Shown here: one piece after another, positions 15,283-23,985 of the stretch
Position numbering within the stretch: position 1 is the first letter of the stretch
Layout: each line of letters opens with the position of its first letter
From: Bacteroidota bacterium
GTDB taxonomy: Bacteria > Bacteroidota > Ignavibacteria > Ignavibacteriales > Melioribacteraceae
Length of the DNA: 30,682 nt
Direction of reading: 5' to 3'
Assembly: GCA_023381535.1 (NCBI GenBank)
Contig: JAMCSN010000347.1
Coordinates: 1 to 30,682 of the forward strand
Position numbers and translations under genes: made by a program
The notes under the pieces: model-generated
Database searches by the model: none
What the model was told of the DNA's origin: nothing
What the model saw: only the letters and a program-made list of their open reading frames with translations

Positions 15283-15304
15283 AACCCCGACAATTGCCGG
15301 GGTT
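15283..15304 (-). terminator. Intrinsic terminator of the rplU-rpmA operon
   Basis: AACCCCG (15283-15289) pairs with CGGGGTT (15298-15304). On the reverse strand the stem is followed by TTTTTTG. It lies 33 nt past the rpmA stop. Confidence 0.85.
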
Positions 15305-15336
15305 CTCTCTACCTACTAAATACTAATTACTATGTA

Positions 15337-15591
15337 CTAGTTTTCATAAACGCTGATAAACTGTCGGTCGTTTCTCTTTCGTTCAAATTTTACAAATCCG
15401 TCAATCGTTGCAAACAACGAATGATCTCCGGCTTTCTTTACATTCTTACCGGGATGAAAATTTGTTCCTTTCTGTCTTACTAGAATAGAACCGGCTGTAA
15501 CTTTTTCTCCGCCGAATGCTTTTACACCGAGATACTGCGGATTGCTGTCTCTGCCGTTACGCGACGAACCTTGACCTTTTTTATGTGCCAT
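15337..15591 (-). CDS. rpmA: 50S ribosomal protein L27
   Basis: Large-subunit protein whose N-terminus reaches the peptidyl-transferase centre. The 84 residues start [20 protein letters not shown], followed by [20 protein letters not shown] and [10 protein letters not shown], the unmistakable L27 core. There is no cleavable N-terminal extension of the Firmicutes type. It is the second gene of rplU-rpmA, the near-universal order, with a 17-nt gap and a terminator after it. Confidence 0.97.
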   Translation of the reverse strand: MAHKKGQGSSRNGRDSNPQYLGVKAFGGEKVTAGSILVRQKGTNFHPGKNVKKAGDHSLFATIDGFVKFERKRNDRQFISVYEN

Positions 15592-15608
15592 AATTTAATC
15601 CTCCGCTA

Positions 15609-15917
15609 CTAAGCTATCTTAGTAACTTCAATTCTTGTTAAAAATTGCCGATGACCTCTTTTACGTTTATAAGAGATTATTCTTTTCTTTTTGAAAACAA
15701 TAACTTTTTCATCTTTAAGATGTTCCAAAACTTTTGCCTGAACCTTTGCGCCTTTGATTGTTGGTGTACCTACTTGGGTTGACTTTTCGTCGCCAAGAAG
15801 AAGTACTGAATCAAAAGTAATTTCGGAATTAGGTTCGGCTTGCAAACGCGGAACATAATATTTCTCGTTTTCAATCACTTTGAACTGATGTCCAGCGATG
15901 TCAACAACTGCAAACAT
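15609..15917 (-). CDS. rplU: 50S ribosomal protein L21
   Basis: Large-subunit protein binding 23S rRNA. The 102 residues carry the family pattern: FAVVDIAGHQFKVIENEKYY (2-21), VLLLGDEKSTQVGTPTIKGA (38-57), and the C-terminal VIVFKKKRIISYKRKRGHRQ (74-93) with the YKRRxGHRQ signature that contacts rRNA. It leads the rplU-rpmA operon. A strong promoter lies about 30 nt upstream of its start. Confidence 0.97.
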   Translation of the reverse strand: MFAVVDIAGHQFKVIENEKYYVPRLQAEPNSEITFDSVLLLGDEKSTQVGTPTIKGAKVQAKVLEHLKDEKVIVFKKKRIISYKRKRGHRQFLTRIEVTKIA

Positions 15918-15948
15918 TTAATCCTCCAGCCACTCGATTTTTGAGCTG

Positions 15949-15981
15949 TAAATATAATAGAAACCCCTAATTCTTGTCAAA
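15949..15981 (-). promoter_or_regulatory. Promoter of rplU-rpmA
   Basis: Reverse strand: TTTG (15978-15981, within TTTGACA), 21-nt spacer, TATATTTA (15949-15956). This fits the Bacteroidota TTTG-N19-21-TAnnTTTG layout with one mismatch and also resembles a sigma-70 -35 box. Confidence 0.6.
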
Positions 15982-16047
15982 TAAATGATTTAGGAAAATT
16001 TATAGCTGGAATTTGGAGACGAATTGTTTTTCAGATGATTTGAAACT

Positions 16048-17079
16048 CTACTTTTTCAGCCGGAACGAGAACTCGCTCCCCTTTCCTAATTGACTGGAAA
16101 CCTCCACTTTAGATGAGTGTGCCTCAATTATATGCTTCACGATTGCTAATCCCAAACCGGTGCCGCCCATCTCGCGCGATCTGTCTTTATCAACCCGGTA
16201 GAAACGCTCGAAGATTCTAATCTTGTCTGCTTCGGATATACCGATGCCGGTATCGCGAACAAAAATCTTTGCCGAGCTTTGTTCATCCGTAACCCCCACT
16301 TCAATCGTACCCGCCTCGGTGTATTTGATGGCGTTCATGATTAAGTTCGTCATTACTTGTTTGAGGCGCTGCCTGTCACCGAAAAGCTGCAGTGATTTAT
16401 CGAACGGTACAAGCTTAAGCTCCAACTTTTTGTACTCGGCTTGTGATAAGTAATCATGAACAATGCTTTCAAGAAAATCATGCACATTAAAATACCGGAA
16501 ACTCATTTGCATCTGCCCGGATTCAATCATCGAGATGTCTATAAGATCGTTCAAGAGATTGTTCAAGTTGATGGTATGCTGATTCGCTTTGTGCAAAAAT
16601 GATCTGTTAACTTTTACGTCCTCAATGGCACCGTCGAGTAAAGTTTCAATAAATCCTTGTATAGCAAAAATCGGCGTCCGCAATTCATGTGAGACGTTTC
16701 CCAAAAACTCCGTTCTAATTTGTTCTAATTTCTTCATGCTGGCGATATCATTCTGCGTCCGTAGAAACATCGATCTAATTTCTTCTTCCAATTCATTAAG
16801 ATCTTTGCCCAATTTTATTTCGTCGGCAGAACTAAGTGCGTTGGTTCTAATCCGGTTGATCACCAGAAGAATTCTTTTCACATCGGAATTGCGTTTATCC
16901 CGCGACCAGAGAATTACTAGTAGTATCGAAATAAACATGATCAGAATAACAAACGTGAAATCATTGGAATGAATTTGATAGAATAAAACAATGATTATTA
17001 TCAGGCTAACCAGCGTGATTGACAGAAGCGGAATCTTGTTTTTCAATTTTGCAATATTTTCTTTTAGATCAGTCCACAC
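16048..17079 (-). CDS. Membrane sensor histidine kinase (PhoR-like)
   Basis: 343 residues. Two membrane segments (about 17-36 and 41-58) are joined by a very short loop, so there is no large periplasmic sensor. A coiled linker (about 85-120) leads to HisKA with H131 in NVSHELRTPIFAI. The ATPase domain has the N box (NLIMNAIKYTEAG), G1 (VRDTGIGISEAD), the F box (IFERFYRVDKDRSREMGG) and G2 (GTGLGLAIVKHI). It overlaps the upstream response regulator by 11 nt, so it is its partner. It is the last gene of the long operon. Signal sensing must come from the membrane, a partner protein or the cytosol; the PhoR resemblance is to the catalytic part only. Confidence 0.92.
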   Translation of the reverse strand: MWTDLKENIAKLKNKIPLLSITLVSLIIIIVLFYQIHSNDFTFVILIMFISILLVILWSRDKRNSDVKRILLVINRIRTNALSSADEIKLGKDLNELEEEIRSMFLRTQNDIASMKKLEQIRTEFLGNVSHELRTPIFAIQGFIETLLDGAIEDVKVNRSFLHKANQHTINLNNLLNDLIDISMIESGQMQMSFRYFNVHDFLESIVHDYLSQAEYKKLELKLVPFDKSLQLFGDRQRLKQVMTNLIMNAIKYTEAGTIEVGVTDEQSSAKIFVRDTGIGISEADKIRIFERFYRVDKDRSREMGGTGLGLAIVKHIIEAHSSKVEVSSQLGKGSEFSFRLKK

Positions 17080-17761
17080 TTTTGAAACGATACCCCACCC
17101 CTTTAATTGTTTCGATCAGATCGGCATAATCACCAAGTTTCTCACGGATCTTTCTAACGTGAACATCAATCGTTCTTTCGACCACGTAAATGTCGTCGCC
17201 CCAAACGTCGCTTAGAATTTTATCTCTGTGAAATACTTTGCCCGGGTTTGACGCTAGATAGGCTAAAATTTCAAATTCTTTTTTCGGAAGAACAACATGA
17301 TTGCCCTCCAGCAGCACTTGATATTTTTCTCTATTAATCACTAGCGGCCCGGCAGTGATTTCTTTAGAAGCAGCCGCATCGCTTTGCATCGTCTCAATTT
17401 TCCGGAGATTGGATTTAACCCTCGCCACTAATTTTTTCGGTGAAATCGGCTTCTGTATAAAATCATCCGCGCCGATGTTCAATCCGTGAACTTCATCCAT
17501 TTCAGACGACTTAGCGGTTAAGAAAATTATCGGAATGTTTTTGTACTCATCCATACTTCTGATTCTAGTGCAAACTTCGTAACCGTCCATCTGGGGCATC
17601 ATCACATCAAGAATAACAAGGTCAGGATTCACGGTCATTTTTTCGAGCGCTTCCTTACCGTTGTATGCAGCTATAACTTTGAATCCTTCCTGAGTCAAAT
17701 TGTATTGAAGAAATTCAACAATATCTTTTTCGTCGTCAACAAGAAGAATTTTTGGCTTCAT
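17069..17761 (-). CDS. OmpR/PhoB-family response regulator
   Basis: 230 residues. The receiver domain (1-120) has the acidic pocket D9-D10, phospho-acceptor D52 in LVILDVMMP, T82 and K104. A winged-helix DNA-binding domain (about 135-228) has EFEILAYLASNPGKVFHRDK, VWGDDIYVVERTIDVHVRKI and IETIKGVGYRF. It is phosphorylated by the kinase encoded just after it (11-nt overlap) and should regulate transcription. A PhoB-like role in phosphate response is possible but no pho genes are near. It starts 4 nt after the Gfo/Idh stop in the same operon. Confidence 0.94.
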   Translation of the reverse strand: MKPKILLVDDEKDIVEFLQYNLTQEGFKVIAAYNGKEALEKMTVNPDLVILDVMMPQMDGYEVCTRIRSMDEYKNIPIIFLTAKSSEMDEVHGLNIGADDFIQKPISPKKLVARVKSNLRKIETMQSDAAASKEITAGPLVINREKYQVLLEGNHVVLPKKEFEILAYLASNPGKVFHRDKILSDVWGDDIYVVERTIDVHVRKIREKLGDYADLIETIKGVGYRFKSVD

Positions 17762-17765
17762 ATGA

Positions 17766-18767
17766 TTATAAATTTATTTCTTTTTTTGATTGAGCGGATT
17801 TATACATTGTTTCCAAGAGTTTCATCAACAGCACGGCATCGTCCACAGATGAAATTACGGCATTCGTATCCCGCACTGCACCGATGAAATGCTTAAGTTG
17901 GTTTTCGTATGACTTCTTAAAAAAGTTCGAGGTATTGGTAACGTTTGCAAGCGTGTAATCGAGCTGAGTTGAATCCAATCTTCTGTAAGCGCGCAACGGA
18001 TTAAGATGCGCGGTGCCTTTTGTACCGTAAGCCGTTAAGTTGAACGAATCCGCTTCCGAATGTAAAACCCAGCTAACTTCGAAGTTGATAACTTGACCGT
18101 TATCTAACCGGACAAAACCAACTGCAGAATCTTCAACATCTTTTGTATTCTGGCTGTACTTTTGAACCGACACACTTTTTATTTTCATATCATTCATAAT
18201 CCAGAGAGCCAGATCGAGAACAAGAATTCCTAAATCGATAATTACCCCGCCGCCGGAAACGCTTTTGTTGAATATCCATTTCTGCTCGGAACTTTCTTTT
18301 CTCAACCAGCCACACCGAATATAAAAAATATCTCCAAGTTCACCGCTGTTCACCAGACTTTTCATCAGCATCGCATCGGGACGGTAACGAAGGTTCATTC
18401 CGACCATCACTTTTTTCTTGGCTTTCTTTGCAATCGAATTAATTTCCTTCGCTTCCGCTAAATTTCTGGCGATCGGTTTTTCGATCAATAAATCTTTCTT
18501 CGCTTTAAGACATTCCGAAGCAATTTCTAAATGAGTATTTGTCGGTGTTGCGATTATCACCGCTTCAACATTTTCGTTGGCAAGCAACTCTTTGTAATCG
18601 GTGTACTGTTTGGCAATTCCAAACTTGTCGCCGATTGTTTTCAATCTGTTCTTATTGATCTCTGCAACCGCCGAAACTTCAACATTACTCAGCTTAGCAA
18701 GAATTGGCAGATGCACAAGTTGTGCTACTCCTCCGAGTCCGATAACCGCAATTTTCGTTTTATCCAT
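17766..18767 (-). CDS. Gfo/Idh/MocA-family NAD(P)-dependent oxidoreductase
   Basis: 333 residues. An N-terminal Rossmann fold has IAVIGLGGVAQLVHLPILAK (6-25) and AVIIATPTNTHLE, then the family EKPIARNLAEA motif (Lys near residue 97, catalytic). MVGMNLRYRPD follows, then the C-terminal alpha/beta domain with SGGGVIIDLGILVLDLALW; the usual GGxxxDhGxH motif here ends in L rather than His. These enzymes reduce or oxidise sugars, inositols or related ketones; the substrate is open. The ATG shares one base with the dxs stop (TAATG), so translation is probably coupled. Confidence 0.9.
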   Translation of the reverse strand: MDKTKIAVIGLGGVAQLVHLPILAKLSNVEVSAVAEINKNRLKTIGDKFGIAKQYTDYKELLANENVEAVIIATPTNTHLEIASECLKAKKDLLIEKPIARNLAEAKEINSIAKKAKKKVMVGMNLRYRPDAMLMKSLVNSGELGDIFYIRCGWLRKESSEQKWIFNKSVSGGGVIIDLGILVLDLALWIMNDMKIKSVSVQKYSQNTKDVEDSAVGFVRLDNGQVINFEVSWVLHSEADSFNLTAYGTKGTAHLNPLRAYRRLDSTQLDYTLANVTNTSNFFKKSYENQLKHFIGAVRDTNAVISSVDDAVLLMKLLETMYKSAQSKKEINL

Positions 18768-20692
18768 TAAGCGACTACACCTTGATTCAAATTCTTTTTC
18801 AGAAACTTTTTAACTTTTTCCTTTATTCCATCGGGATCGATCTCTAGAATTTTGTGAAGTTCTTCTTGAGTGCCGTGATCAACGAATTTATCCGGCAACC
18901 CAATGCGTAGAATATCATTCTTATAATTTTTCTCGCTGAAATATTCCAGAATACCCGCGCCCATTCCACCGATGATCGAACTTTCTTCAAGCGTAACAAT
19001 TTTTTCGAATCGCGACGAAATATTATCCAGCATTTCTGTATCCAATGGTTTTACAAAACGCATGTTGATAATTTCGCACCGGATACCTTCCGCAGCAAGT
19101 TTTTCAGATGATGTCTTTGCATACTCGACCATATTTCCTACGGCAAGAATTGCAACATCATGACCGCTGGAAATTTTTTCTGCTTTGCCAATCGGAAGCT
19201 GCGTGAACCCATTATTCAGAGGAACACCAAGCGCCGATCCGCGCGGATACCTCATTGCGACCGGTCCGCCGAAATAATTAATTGCGGTGAACAGCATATC
19301 GCGAAGCTCCGCTTCATCTTTCGGCGCCATAACCACCATGTTAGGCACTAACCGCAAATATGTCAGATCGAACGCTCCATGATGAGTTGGTCCGTCGGCA
19401 CCGACTAATCCGGCACGATCCAAAACAAAAACAACATGTAATTTCTGAAGCGCAACATCATGGATAATTTGATCAAACGCACGCTGCAAAAATGTTGAGT
19501 AGATCGCGACAACCGGAATTATTCCTTGCGTTGCCAAACCGGCAGCAAATGTAACAGCATGTTCCTCGGCAATACCTACATCAAAATATCTATCATGCAT
19601 CGCGCTCTGCAAAATATCTAAGCCGGTTCCGTCCGGCATTGCTGCTGTAATACCAATCACGTTTGGATTTTCTTTTGCAATTTCGACGAGAGCGTTACCA
19701 AAAATAGTTGTGTATGCCGGTTTACCGCCGGATTTTTTTATCGCTTCGCCGGTAACTTTATCGAACGGAGTTGCCGCATGCAATCGTTGAAAATGTTCTT
19801 CAGCCGGTTTGTAACCTTTACCTTTTTCACTTGTAGCATGAACAAGTATCGGTCCTTTCAAATCTTTTATCTGTTCAAATATTTTGATTAACTGCTCAAG
19901 ACTATGTCCGTTCACCGGTCCAAAATATCTGAAGCCGAGCGCTTCGAACAACATGCCGGGCGTGATAATCGATTTAATTCCCGATTCAATTCTTGCGGTT
20001 ACTCTTCTAATTCTATCGCCGAAATTATCCAGCTTGCCGGTTAAATCCCAGATCGCACCTTTGAAGCGGTTGAACTCCGGATGAGAAATCATCTCGCTGA
20101 AATAATTTGAAATCTGCCAAACATTTGGCGCGATCGACATGTTGTTGTCATTGAGCACAACTATCAAATTACTTTTTATCAATCCGGAATTGTTCATAGC
20201 TTCGTAAGCCATTCCGCCCGTCATGGCGCCGTCTCCGATAACTGCGATAACTTTTTTATCTTCATTCTTAATGTCTCTTGCGACAGCCATTCCCAATGCG
20301 GCAGATATTGACGTTGAAGCGTGTCCGGCGCCGAATGCATCGTATTCGCTCTCGGTTCTTTTCAAGAAACCGCTAATGCCGTTCAATCTGCGAATTGTTT
20401 TTAGCTGATCTCTTCTTCCCGTTAAAATTTTATGAGGATATGCTTGATGACCCGTATCCCAAACAAGTAAATCATGCGGCGTGTTGAAAACTTTATGAAG
20501 CGCGACCGTCAACTCAACTGTTCCAAGTCCGCCACCAAAATGCCCGCCGATCTGCGAGATCACATCCACCATGTATTCTCTGATCTCTGTGCACAAAGTT
20601 TTTAAATCAGCCAAAGGAAGTTTTCTAATATCCGCCGGAGAATTTATCTTGAATAAAATTTTATATTTTGAGTCGTCAGACATGTAATCCAT
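18767..20692 (-). CDS. dxs: 1-deoxy-D-xylulose-5-phosphate synthase
   Basis: The first step of the MEP isoprenoid pathway: pyruvate plus glyceraldehyde 3-phosphate to DXP, thiamine-diphosphate dependent. 641 residues, a typical length. Landmarks: HFGGGLGTVELTVALH (51-66), WDTGHQAYPHKILTGR (78-93), GAGHASTSISAALGMA (121-136), the ThDP motif GDGAMTGGMAYEAMNN (153-168) with NDN at 181-183, then GITAAMPDGTGL, DVGIAEEHAVTFAAGLA and DRAGLVGADGPTHHGAFD. Met4 is an alternative start. The gene lies 10 nt after xseB, the xseA-xseB-dxs order common in bacteria. All catalytic regions are intact. Confidence 0.97.
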   Translation of the reverse strand: MDYMSDDSKYKILFKINSPADIRKLPLADLKTLCTEIREYMVDVISQIGGHFGGGLGTVELTVALHKVFNTPHDLLVWDTGHQAYPHKILTGRRDQLKTIRRLNGISGFLKRTESEYDAFGAGHASTSISAALGMAVARDIKNEDKKVIAVIGDGAMTGGMAYEAMNNSGLIKSNLIVVLNDNNMSIAPNVWQISNYFSEMISHPEFNRFKGAIWDLTGKLDNFGDRIRRVTARIESGIKSIITPGMLFEALGFRYFGPVNGHSLEQLIKIFEQIKDLKGPILVHATSEKGKGYKPAEEHFQRLHAATPFDKVTGEAIKKSGGKPAYTTIFGNALVEIAKENPNVIGITAAMPDGTGLDILQSAMHDRYFDVGIAEEHAVTFAAGLATQGIIPVVAIYSTFLQRAFDQIIHDVALQKLHVVFVLDRAGLVGADGPTHHGAFDLTYLRLVPNMVVMAPKDEAELRDMLFTAINYFGGPVAMRYPRGSALGVPLNNGFTQLPIGKAEKISSGHDVAILAVGNMVEYAKTSSEKLAAEGIRCEIINMRFVKPLDTEMLDNISSRFEKIVTLEESSIIGGMGAGILEYFSEKNYKNDILRIGLPDKFVDHGTQEELHKILEIDPDGIKEKVKKFLKKNLNQGVVA

Positions 20693-20702
20693 CCTTCAAA
20701 CG

Positions 20703-20918
20703 CTATTCTTTAATCTTCTTTTCCAATTGCTTCTTAAGTTCAGTTACTTTCAGTTCGGCATCTTTCAAAGTTGAATAACAAATATTTGCCAAACCAATTC
20801 CCTCTTCATAAAGTTTGATCGAATCTTCCAACCCGACTTCACCTTTTTCAAGCAGATCGGAAATCTCTTGCAGACGATTTAAAGAATCTTCAAAACCTTG
20901 TTCTTTCTTCTTGCTCAT
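20703..20918 (-). CDS. xseB: Exodeoxyribonuclease VII small subunit
   Basis: 71 residues with the family pattern FEDSLNRLQEISDLLEKGEV, GLEDSIKLYEEGIGLANIC and a lysine-rich end, an all-helical coiled-coil hairpin. Several copies bind the XseA subunit and are needed for single-strand DNA degradation to oligonucleotides. Its ATG overlaps the xseA stop by 4 nt (ATGA), which should couple the synthesis of the two subunits. Confidence 0.94.
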   Translation of the reverse strand: MSKKKEQGFEDSLNRLQEISDLLEKGEVGLEDSIKLYEEGIGLANICYSTLKDAELKVTELKKQLEKKIKE

Positions 20919-22090
20919 TTTATTTCTGTTTCTCCGTCAAAGAATTTCAATTGAAATGGTTCGTCGGCTTTTAGCTTTTTGAGTCTGCCGATATACGCTT
21001 CATTCTGTTTAACAATTGCGAATCCCCGTTTCAAAATTGAATCGATATTGTAAGATTGAATTTTATGACTCAGCAAATTTAACTGATTTTTACTTCCGCT
21101 GAGACGGTTTTCAAAAATATTTTGGAACCGGTAGAGCAGACTATCAAGCTGCTGCGATTTATTTTTCACGAAATCTTGCGGCAACCTGAAACCGTAAGAT
21201 GATGTAAGCATATCAACTTCGTTACGGTAATCACCGATAATCCCGAACATTTTCTCCGGAAAATTATATGAAAATTCACTTATAAAGGCAAAGAGCTCTT
21301 CGCTGTTAGGCGTTGCGAGTTCCATCGCTGCAGATGGAGTAGGCGCGCGAAGATCGGCAACAAAATCCGCAATCGTAAAATCGATTTCATGACCGACGCC
21401 GCTGATAACCGGAATCTTTGAATCGAAGATTGCGCGCGCGACAATTTCTTCATTGAACGCCCACAAATCTTCCAGCGATCCGCCGCCTCGTCCAACAATC
21501 ATAACATCAATATCATTTTGTTCGTTCAGCAGCTTGATGCTGTTGGCAATATCCTGCGCTGCACCTTCGCCTTGTACACGGCATGAAGCGATTACAAGTT
21601 CAGCTAACGGGTATCTTCTTGCGGCGATACTTTTCATGTCCTGGAATGCCGCGCCGTCAATCGCCGTAACGATTCCGATTTTCTTTGGAAACTTTGGTAT
21701 GGACTTCTTGAACTGAGCATCAAAAAGTCCTTCGACAGAAAGTTTCTGTTTCAACTTTTCAAACGCGGCTTGAAGCTCTCCGACACCGGCGGGTTTCATC
21801 GAACGGACATCGATCTGGTAACTACCGCGCGGCGGATAAACAGTAACGCGCCCGCTGACAATTACTTTCATTCCGTCTTGCGGCGTAAAGAAAACGTAGC
21901 TGTTCAAACCTTTCCACATCGCGCAGCTAATCTGTGCGGAGGAATCTTTCAACGTAAAATACCAATGACCGGAAACATGCGGCTTGAAGTTTGACAATTC
22001 GCCGATCACATTTATATCGGAAAAATTTTCTTCGACCGTCTGCTTAATAAGTCCGGTGATCTCACCGACCGTTAGAACCGCTTCAATCAT
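20915..22090 (-). CDS. xseA: Exodeoxyribonuclease VII large subunit
   Basis: 391 residues, slightly short of the usual 400-460. The N-terminal OB fold has VIGELSNFKPHVSGHWYFTL (24-43) with SCAMWKG, and the catalytic domain has IGIVTAIDGAAFQDM, VIVGRGGGSLEDLWAFNEE and VISGVGHEIDFTIADFVAD, then RAPTPSAAME. A helical C-terminal region ends in SILKRGFAIVKQNEAY. The GRGGGSxEDLWxFNxE and GHExDxTxxDxxADxRAPTPSxAAE motifs are diagnostic. With XseB it trims single-stranded DNA in mismatch and recombination repair. Four-nt overlaps on both sides place it mid-operon. Confidence 0.95.
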   Translation of the reverse strand: MIEAVLTVGEITGLIKQTVEENFSDINVIGELSNFKPHVSGHWYFTLKDSSAQISCAMWKGLNSYVFFTPQDGMKVIVSGRVTVYPPRGSYQIDVRSMKPAGVGELQAAFEKLKQKLSVEGLFDAQFKKSIPKFPKKIGIVTAIDGAAFQDMKSIAARRYPLAELVIASCRVQGEGAAQDIANSIKLLNEQNDIDVMIVGRGGGSLEDLWAFNEEIVARAIFDSKIPVISGVGHEIDFTIADFVADLRAPTPSAAMELATPNSEELFAFISEFSYNFPEKMFGIIGDYRNEVDMLTSSYGFRLPQDFVKNKSQQLDSLLYRFQNIFENRLSGSKNQLNLLSHKIQSYNIDSILKRGFAIVKQNEAYIGRLKKLKADEPFQLKFFDGETEIK

Positions 22091-22953
22091 TTTTCTTTTC
22101 TAAAGATTAAACAATATTGATGATGTCTGTTTCCAACCCATGCGTTGTTGACGCCGAGCGCGATTAATTTTTTATCGTCTTGAAGCCAAACTTTTTCGTC
22201 TTTCAGCACCCAGCTTTTCTCTTTCCGTTTAGTAAGCGAAACAGCCGTATCGAAAGCTAACGGATACAATGCGCCGTTGCAATAGACATTGTTGGTGATG
22301 ATAGTTAAGTATCCGCCCTGCTTGGTTACGTCGTAAACTTGATCGAATACCAGCGCTTGCTGCTCCAAAAAATTTTCATACGATGCTATGTTGCCGAGAT
22401 CATCCGGGTTCACAGAATAGCGCGTATCCAAACCTTTTTGTTTTCTTTCTTTCTGTCTGATCGAATTTCGTTCGAGCTGATTCCAGTACGGCGGTGAAGT
22501 AATCGTGTAATCGAATTCTTTTTTATCGAATCCGTTATCAGCAAGAACATTCTTCAGCTGTAATGAATTCCCTTGAAGCGGGCTTGCTAACTTGGAAAAA
22601 CCTTTTTGTTTTATTCTTCGATTGGCGGTAGTAAAATATTTCTTGGTTATTTCTACGCCAACAGATTTTCGTTTTAGCGATCCGGCCGCAATTAAGGTGC
22701 TGCCGGTGCCCATGAAAGGATCCAAAATCCATGCGTCTTTCTTTGTGAAAAATCGAATGAACTCCTCAACGAGCGTTTCCGGAAACTTTGCCGGATGAAG
22801 CAGCTCGTTTTCTTTTCTTCTCGGCGGACGAAGAATAAACCAGCTCTTTGTGAATTTCAGCCATTCTTTTCCGGTGAGATCATTGAGCTTATTATTTTTA
22901 TTTAATCTTCCCCGCTCGCCGAGATCGATATAATTCTTTTTTGTTTTGCCCAC
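22087..22953 (-). CDS. DNA methyltransferase, N4-cytosine/N6-adenine type (solitary)
   Basis: 288 residues. The AdoMet-binding parts come first: HPAKFPETLVEEFIRFF (motif X, 53-69) and WILDPFMGTGSTLIAAG (motif I, 75-91), with GVEITKKY after it. The catalytic motif IV TSPPYW (152-157) follows, which is gamma-type order. SPPY is most often seen in N4-cytosine enzymes. The segment ERNSIRQKERKQKGLDTRYS and the C-terminal third may recognise the target. No restriction enzyme gene is near, so it is an orphan in this window. It is locked in an operon with DNA-repair nuclease genes (ATGA overlap with xseA). Target sequence and role, epigenetic or protective, are unknown. Confidence 0.88.
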   Translation of the reverse strand: MGKTKKNYIDLGERGRLNKNNKLNDLTGKEWLKFTKSWFILRPPRRKENELLHPAKFPETLVEEFIRFFTKKDAWILDPFMGTGSTLIAAGSLKRKSVGVEITKKYFTTANRRIKQKGFSKLASPLQGNSLQLKNVLADNGFDKKEFDYTITSPPYWNQLERNSIRQKERKQKGLDTRYSVNPDDLGNIASYENFLEQQALVFDQVYDVTKQGGYLTIITNNVYCNGALYPLAFDTAVSLTKRKEKSWVLKDEKVWLQDDKKLIALGVNNAWVGNRHHQYCLIFRKEK

Positions 22954-22958
22954 GCTCT

Positions 22959-23804
22959 CTACAAATTAAGTGAAAAGAAATTCGAGTACAATCCGATTGA
23001 AACCTCGTTGAAATCCGTTCCGCCGCTGACGAGCTGAAAATTATAGCGGTACCTCGTGTAAAATGTAAAAACATTTTGAATCTGGAACAAGCCGACGGAC
23101 AATTCCAAACTCATTCCGTTGTAACCTTTGAAATCGGTGAAACCTGTGATGCCAGGGGAAATATATTTTATATCCGGCACTTGAATAATATGTTTGTAGC
23201 CGATACGAAAGAAATTTTTCTTTTGAGCTTCGAAAACGTAAGTGTACTCAATTCCGAGGTAGCCCATCGGATAATTATATCCAACCGAATAAAATGAAAA
23301 TAGCGGGATCTCTTTGCTGATTGCCCAGTGATGTTCACTTCCAGTAAAAACATACGCCGGCGACGGCAGACCGAAAATTACACCGCCGAGACAGCACATC
23401 ATAAAAATGCTTGGCTGCTCTTCCGGTGTCATCACAACGCCTTTGGGAATTGCGACATCGGTAACATCGGATTTTGTTTCAACGCCATTTTTATTTTTCA
23501 CGACTACCTGGTAATGGAAACCGGTTGTGTCAATTTTCAACTTGCTAAGTTCAATCTCAAATTTGTGATTCTCTTCAAAGTTTTTTGAAACATCGTAAGC
23601 GGTTTTGCCCAGTACAACTATCTTTGAAACGCAGCTATCACTCGTGAAAAATGAAAGCACGAATTTGTTAGGTGCTTCCGGCGTAATGTAAGAATCGACA
23701 ATCATGATGTCGGTAGCGGGGACTTTGCTTGAATCCGTTTGCGCTGAAATTATATTTGCGAGAAGTATGACAGCTAGAAAAATTATGGCGTTGCGCATTT
23801 GCAA
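22959..23804 (-). CDS. Secreted protein, probably outer-membrane, of unknown family
   Basis: 281 residues, signal peptide 1-22 (FLAVILLANIISAQ). Residues 30-125 look like a beta-sandwich domain (APNKFVLSFFTSDSC, HYQVVVKNKNG, related in feel to FN3). A short Cys/Gly-rich stretch (MMCCLGGVIFGLPSP, about 135-150) leads to a C-terminal region of amphipathic strands (YLGIEYTYVFEAQKKNFFRI, FTFYTRYRYNFQLV) ending SNFFSLNL. It may be a small barrel or a membrane-associated sensor. I do not recognise the family. It is the first gene of the eight-gene operon, 5 nt before the methyltransferase. Confidence 0.65.
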   Translation of the reverse strand: MQMRNAIIFLAVILLANIISAQTDSSKVPATDIMIVDSYITPEAPNKFVLSFFTSDSCVSKIVVLGKTAYDVSKNFEENHKFEIELSKLKIDTTGFHYQVVVKNKNGVETKSDVTDVAIPKGVVMTPEEQPSIFMMCCLGGVIFGLPSPAYVFTGSEHHWAISKEIPLFSFYSVGYNYPMGYLGIEYTYVFEAQKKNFFRIGYKHIIQVPDIKYISPGITGFTDFKGYNGMSLELSVGLFQIQNVFTFYTRYRYNFQLVSGGTDFNEVSIGLYSNFFSLNL

Positions 23805-23933
23805 TCTATTTTATGAACGCTCCAAAAATAAGACTTTTTTACAAAATGAATCGTGCTCGACTCGACCGAGCTCATCGAGGTCTTATCCATGCTTAACGCT
23901 TAGAATTGATTTCACTGCTTTTAATCATTTAAC

Positions 23934-23941
23934 TATATTTG
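23934..23941 (+). promoter_or_regulatory. TAnnTTTG -7 promoter box of surE
   Basis: TATATTTG, 45 nt before the surE start. An ATTG 25 nt further up is a weak -33 candidate. Divergent from the long reverse operon starting at 23804. Confidence 0.5.
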
Positions 23942-23985
23942 CAAATAATAGATGAACATTTACCTTACTAACTCACGGAACAATA

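Noticed and set aside
23861..23879. CTCGA...TCGAG short palindrome between the long operon and surE
   Set aside because: Only a 5-bp stem with a 9-nt loop; too weak to call an element, although it resembles the other GC-rich palindromes.
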